A stretch of 10,466 nt of DNA, taken from the NCBI GenBank assembly GCA_018065765.1, contig JAGHSR010000018.1:1-10466 (forward strand), in the 5' to 3' direction. The notes under the pieces were generated by a model. That model saw only the letters and a list, made by a program, of their open reading frames with translations. It ran no database searches and had not been told where the DNA came from. The DNA is from Candidatus Colicola coprequi (GTDB lineage Bacteria; Bacteroidota; Bacteroidia; Bacteroidales; Paludibacteraceae). The translations under genes and the position numbers were made by a program. Of the stretch, positions 7,700 to 10,466 are shown one piece after another. The first letter of the stretch is position 1. Every line of letters starts with the position of its first letter.

Positions 7700-7709
7700 G
7701 AGTTAACTC
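7700..7709. promoter_or_regulatory. Perfect 10-bp palindrome in the leader
   Basis: GAGTTAACTC is identical to its reverse complement and lies between hairpin 2 and the A-tract (nine A residues, 7720-7728) that precedes the first gene. It could be an operator half-site pair, but a 10-bp palindrome can arise by chance in a region this size. Confidence 0.3.
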
Positions 7710-7736
7710 GAAATTAAACAAAAAAAAACAAATAAT

Positions 7737-9032
7737 ATGAACTTACAAGACAGACAAATTGCAGTTATTGGGCTGGGCTATGTAGGGTTGCCGTTGGCCA
7801 TTGAGTATGGCAAAAAGTATCGTGTCATCGGATTTGATATTTTCAAAGCCCGTGTGGAGGAGTTGGAACGTGGTGAGGACCACACATTGGAGGCTGACTT
7901 AGTAGGTATGCAGCAGGCTCGCGATGCTTTCCGCTCTACCGGCAAGATAGGTTTGACATTCTCATCCGATCCCGAAGACTTAAAACAAGTTAACACCTAC
8001 ATCGTCACGGTGCCCACCCCCATTGACCGGTTCAACAATCCGGATTTGACGCCTCTGTTGAAGGCAAGCGAAACCATCGTCAAGACGCTAAATCGTGGAG
8101 ATATCGTCATTTATGAATCCACCGTTTACCCGGGTTGCACGGAGGAAGACTGCGTGCCGGTGTTGGAAAAGAATTCGGGCTTGAAATTTAATGTGGACTT
8201 CTTCTGCGGTTACTCACCAGAGCGCATCAATCCGGGAGATAAGGTGAACACGCTGACCAAAATCAAGAAGATCACCTCGGGTTCCACTCCGGAAGTGGCA
8301 GATATAGTAGATGCCCTATACAACTCCATCCTGCTGAACGGCACACACCGTGCACCGAACATGAAAGTGGCTGAAGCTGCCAAGGCTGTTGAAAACAGTC
8401 AACGGGATGTGAATATCTCGTTCATGAACGAGTTGGCACTCATTTGTGACCGTGTTGGCATTGATACCAATGACGTGATTGAAGCAGCTGGTACCAAGTG
8501 GAATTTCCTCAAGTACCGCCCCGGATTGGTAGGAGGACATTGCATATCTGTGGATCCCTATTATTTGGCACACAAAGCCAGAAGCCTCGGTTATGATCCG
8601 CAAGTCATTCTGTCCGGTCGTGCAGTGAACAACTCCATTGCCAAATTCATTGCTGACAAGACACTCAAACTTATGATTCAGAAGGACCACAAAATCAAGA
8701 ATGCCAATATCTTGATATTGGGCGTCACCTTTAAGGAGAACTGCCCGGATTGCCGCAACACGAAGGTGGTGGATATTGCCAACGAATTGGAAGATTTTGG
8801 TGTGAATGTGGATATTTACGACCCATGGGCTAATCCTGCAGTCGTAAAACATGAGTATGGCAAAAACTTACTTCCGGTTATTGATCCGAACAAGCAATAT
8901 TCAGCTATCATCGCTTGTGTAAGTCACAAGGAATTTTACAACTTCGATTTCAAGAAATACCAAGAGCAGGATGCCGTCATCTTTGATGTTAAGAACTTCG
9001 TTGATCGTAGCCTCGTAGATGGCAGACTATAA
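7737..9032 (+). CDS. tviB: Nucleotide-sugar dehydrogenase, TviB/WbpO type (UDP-N-acetylhexosamine 6-dehydrogenase)
   Basis: A 431-residue NAD-dependent dehydrogenase that oxidises C6 of a UDP-N-acetylhexosamine (UDP-GlcNAc or UDP-GalNAc) to the uronic acid in two steps, supplying a precursor for surface polysaccharide. The NAD-binding GLGYVG is at 12-17, and the TVPTPI and YESTVYPGCTEEDCVP blocks are at 91-96 and 126-141. The central substrate domain contains KVAEAAKAVENSQRD (210-224), and the catalytic site is GGHCISVDPYY with Cys269. The C-terminal nucleotide-sugar domain has FKENCPDCRNT. From memory, the sequence resembles Salmonella TviB (Vi antigen) more closely than UDP-glucose dehydrogenases. 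Choosing GlcNAc or GalNAc as substrate is not possible from sequence. It is the first gene of the polysaccharide operon; the start is preceded by an A-rich leader, normal for Bacteroidota, with no Shine-Dalgarno site. Confidence 0.92.
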   Translation: MNLQDRQIAVIGLGYVGLPLAIEYGKKYRVIGFDIFKARVEELERGEDHTLEADLVGMQQARDAFRSTGKIGLTFSSDPEDLKQVNTYIVTVPTPIDRFNNPDLTPLLKASETIVKTLNRGDIVIYESTVYPGCTEEDCVPVLEKNSGLKFNVDFFCGYSPERINPGDKVNTLTKIKKITSGSTPEVADIVDALYNSILLNGTHRAPNMKVAEAAKAVENSQRDVNISFMNELALICDRVGIDTNDVIEAAGTKWNFLKYRPGLVGGHCISVDPYYLAHKARSLGYDPQVILSGRAVNNSIAKFIADKTLKLMIQKDHKIKNANILILGVTFKENCPDCRNTKVVDIANELEDFGVNVDIYDPWANPAVVKHEYGKNLLPVIDPNKQYSAIIACVSHKEFYNFDFKKYQEQDAVIFDVKNFVDRSLVDGRL

Positions 9033-9066
9033 CGTCCCACCTTCATAAATTCAAGCACTTTTTGAG

Positions 9067-10317
9067 ATGAAAATAGCCGTAGCAGGAACAGGATATGTCG
9101 GGCTCTCCCTGGCCACTCTCCTTTCGCAACACAACGAAGTAACCGCTGTTGATATCATTCCTGAAAAAGTAGGAATGATCAATCGGCGGCAGTCACCCAT
9201 ACAGGATGAATACATTGAGAAATACTTTGCCGAAAAAGCTTTACATCTGACCGCCACAACGGATGGTCAGCAGGCTTATCGTGATGCAGAACTGGTTCTC
9301 ATAGCCACTCCTACCAATTACGACCCACAAAAAAACTTCTTTGACACCGGTGCTGTGGAAATGGTTGTAGAGCAAGTGATGGCGGTCAATCCCAACGCAA
9401 TCTTGATAATCAAATCCACCATTCCTGTCGGTTACACCGAAAGTTTGCACCACAAATATCCCCAAGCAAAATTGCTTTTTGCACCGGAGTTCTTGCGTGA
9501 AAGCAAAGCCCTCTACGACAATCTGTACCCCTCGCGCATTATTGTTGGGTTCAATCAGGAAGAACTCCGCCCTGCAGCCGAGTGTTTTGCCCACATGTTG
9601 CAGCAGGGAGCCATCAAACAGGATATTCCTACCCTCTTCATGGGTACCACTGAGGCGGAAGCAGTCAAACTTTTTGCCAACACCTATTTGGCTCTGCGAG
9701 TTAGCTTCTTCAATGAATTGGACACCTACGCAGAGATCAAAGGTCTCAACACGCAACACATCATTGATGGTGTGTGCCTTGATTCTCGCATCGGTTCTCA
9801 CTATAACAATCCAAGTTTTGGCTATGGCGGATATTGCTTGCCCAAGGATACAAAACAACTGCTTGCCAACTACGCAGACGTTCCTGAGAACCTAATTCAA
9901 GCCATTGTAGATAGCAATCGCACACGCAAAGACTTCATTGCTGACCGAGTGCTGCAAATGGCAGGCTACTATTCCTACTCCGCCAACAACCAATGGCATC
10001 AAGAATCCGGAACCAACCAATCCATACTGGAGCCACCTATCATAGGCGTCTATCGTTTGACAATGAAATCCAATTCCGACAATTTCCGTCAGTCCAGCAT
10101 ACAGGGCATTATGAAACGTGTCAAAGCCAAAGGGGCACAGGTCATCATCTACGAACCGACATTGGCAGATGGGACGTTGTTCTTCGGCAGTCGAGTTGTG
10201 AATGACATAACGATTTTCAAAGCACAATCCAATGCCATCATTGCCAATCGCTATGACTCCATCTTGGACGATGTAAAAACAAAAGTATATACCCGCGACA
10301 TCTTTTGTCGTGACTAA
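9067..10317 (+). CDS. ugd: UDP-glucose 6-dehydrogenase
   Basis: Oxidises UDP-glucose to UDP-glucuronate with two NAD+, a cytoplasmic step feeding capsule or exopolysaccharide synthesis. At 416 residues it aligns by eye along its length with E. coli Ugd (388 residues). It has GTGYVG (7-12) for NAD, IKSTIPVG (115-122), APEFLRESKALYDNL (139-153), AEAVKLFANTYLA (197-209), and the catalytic FGYGGYCLPKDTKQLLANY block with Cys257. The NRTRKDFIAD linker (284-293) leads to the C-terminal Rossmann domain, beginning about IIGVYRLTMK (325-334) and including SDNFRQSSIQGIMKR and YTRDIF near the end. The extra length comes mainly from an insertion at about 298-324, just before the C-terminal domain. It begins 34 bp after the TviB-like gene, with no promoter motif or terminator between them, so co-transcription is likely. 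It is clearly distinct from its neighbour, so the pair is not a recent tandem duplication. Confidence 0.96.
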   Translation: MKIAVAGTGYVGLSLATLLSQHNEVTAVDIIPEKVGMINRRQSPIQDEYIEKYFAEKALHLTATTDGQQAYRDAELVLIATPTNYDPQKNFFDTGAVEMVVEQVMAVNPNAILIIKSTIPVGYTESLHHKYPQAKLLFAPEFLRESKALYDNLYPSRIIVGFNQEELRPAAECFAHMLQQGAIKQDIPTLFMGTTEAEAVKLFANTYLALRVSFFNELDTYAEIKGLNTQHIIDGVCLDSRIGSHYNNPSFGYGGYCLPKDTKQLLANYADVPENLIQAIVDSNRTRKDFIADRVLQMAGYYSYSANNQWHQESGTNQSILEPPIIGVYRLTMKSNSDNFRQSSIQGIMKRVKAKGAQVIIYEPTLADGTLFFGSRVVNDITIFKAQSNAIIANRYDSILDDVKTKVYTRDIFCRD

Positions 10318-10329
10318 AAAAAATAGAAC

Positions 10330-10466
10330 ATGAAACTACTACTCATTCTGATTTTCGGCAGCAAACTATTCACAGGTTCGCTACAACCGGTTAATCCTTA
10401 TCAAGAAACACCGACTGACTATGTTCTTAACTATGGAGATAAGGTTTTCGTAGATATATGGGGGGT
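10330..10466 (+). CDS. Polysaccharide export protein (Wza/SLBB family), N-terminal fragment
   Basis: Only the first 45 codons are in the window. The sequence starts with a Lys and a short hydrophobic run (MKLLLILIFG), compatible with a signal peptide. At residues 32-44 comes DYVLNYGDKVFVD, with Trp-Gly next, matching the poly-export (Poly_export/SLBB) opening motif usually written YxLGPGDxxxIxxWG. Here the usual Gly-Pro before Gly-Asp is Asn-Tyr. Proteins of this group form or gate the outer-membrane channel for capsule or exopolysaccharide. An in-frame TAG at 10324-10326 rules out a start further upstream, so the ATG at 10330 is the earliest possible. The gene begins 12 bp after the ugd stop, which fits the same operon. 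Subfamily and length cannot be judged from the fragment. Confidence 0.75.
   Translation, partial: MKLLLILIFGSKLFTGSLQPVNPYQETPTDYVLNYGDKVFVDIWG

Noticed and set aside
8316..8852. 178-codon minus-strand open frame in the TviB-like gene
   Set aside because: Lies wholly within a conserved catalytic gene on the other strand and has no recognisable motif.
9241..9858. 205-codon minus-strand open frame in ugd
   Set aside because: Antisense shadow of ugd; the ugd frame matches its family throughout.
7737..10317. Recent tandem duplication of one dehydrogenase gene
   Set aside because: The two proteins differ throughout, including the catalytic motif (GGHCISVD against GYGGYCLPKD), and belong to separate old subfamilies.

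Overview
The window looks like chromosomal DNA from a member of the Bacteroidota, most likely order Bacteroidales. Three things point there. Both recognisable promoters have the Bacteroidota -33 TTG / -7 TAnnTTTG form. Start codons follow A-rich leaders rather than Shine-Dalgarno sites. The protein families (a long DUF2723 membrane protein, an E. coli-type Ugd with a Bacteroidota-like insertion, and a polysaccharide export protein of the SLBB kind) are typical of that group. A genus cannot be named from the sequence alone.

The window has two divergent transcription units facing away from a 191-bp intergenic region (7546-7736).

Leftward unit (minus strand, 7545 down to 1): a 1025-residue DUF2723/TMEM260-like membrane protein, a CobW/COG0523 metal-chaperone-type GTPase, the complete single-chain glycine decarboxylase GcvP, and the N-terminal 136 residues of a YitT-family membrane protein that leaves the window. 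Gaps are 3, 25 and 52 bp, so the genes probably form one operon even though their functions do not obviously belong together. No gcvT or gcvH is present. The last gap is filled by seven degenerate copies of a 7-bp repeat.

Rightward unit (plus strand, 7737 to the end): a TviB/WbpO-type UDP-N-acetylhexosamine 6-dehydrogenase, a UDP-glucose 6-dehydrogenase (Ugd), and the start of a Wza-like/SLBB polysaccharide export protein. Gaps are 34 and 12 bp. This is the beginning of a capsule or exopolysaccharide locus. Two different nucleotide-sugar dehydrogenases side by side predict a polymer containing an N-acetylhexosaminuronic acid and glucuronic acid (or sugars derived from them).

The intergenic region is the most structured non-coding stretch. 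It holds two divergent promoters with the same 20-bp -33/-7 spacing, two hairpins with different stems but the identical six-base loop GTGCTT, and a perfect 10-bp palindrome in the leader of the polysaccharide operon. I see no tRNA, rRNA, CRISPR array, insertion sequence or broken gene. No clearly undescribed multi-gene system is evident. The best leads are the twin-hairpin leader, the heptamer array, and the pairing of a DUF2723 putative glycosyltransferase with a divergent polysaccharide locus.
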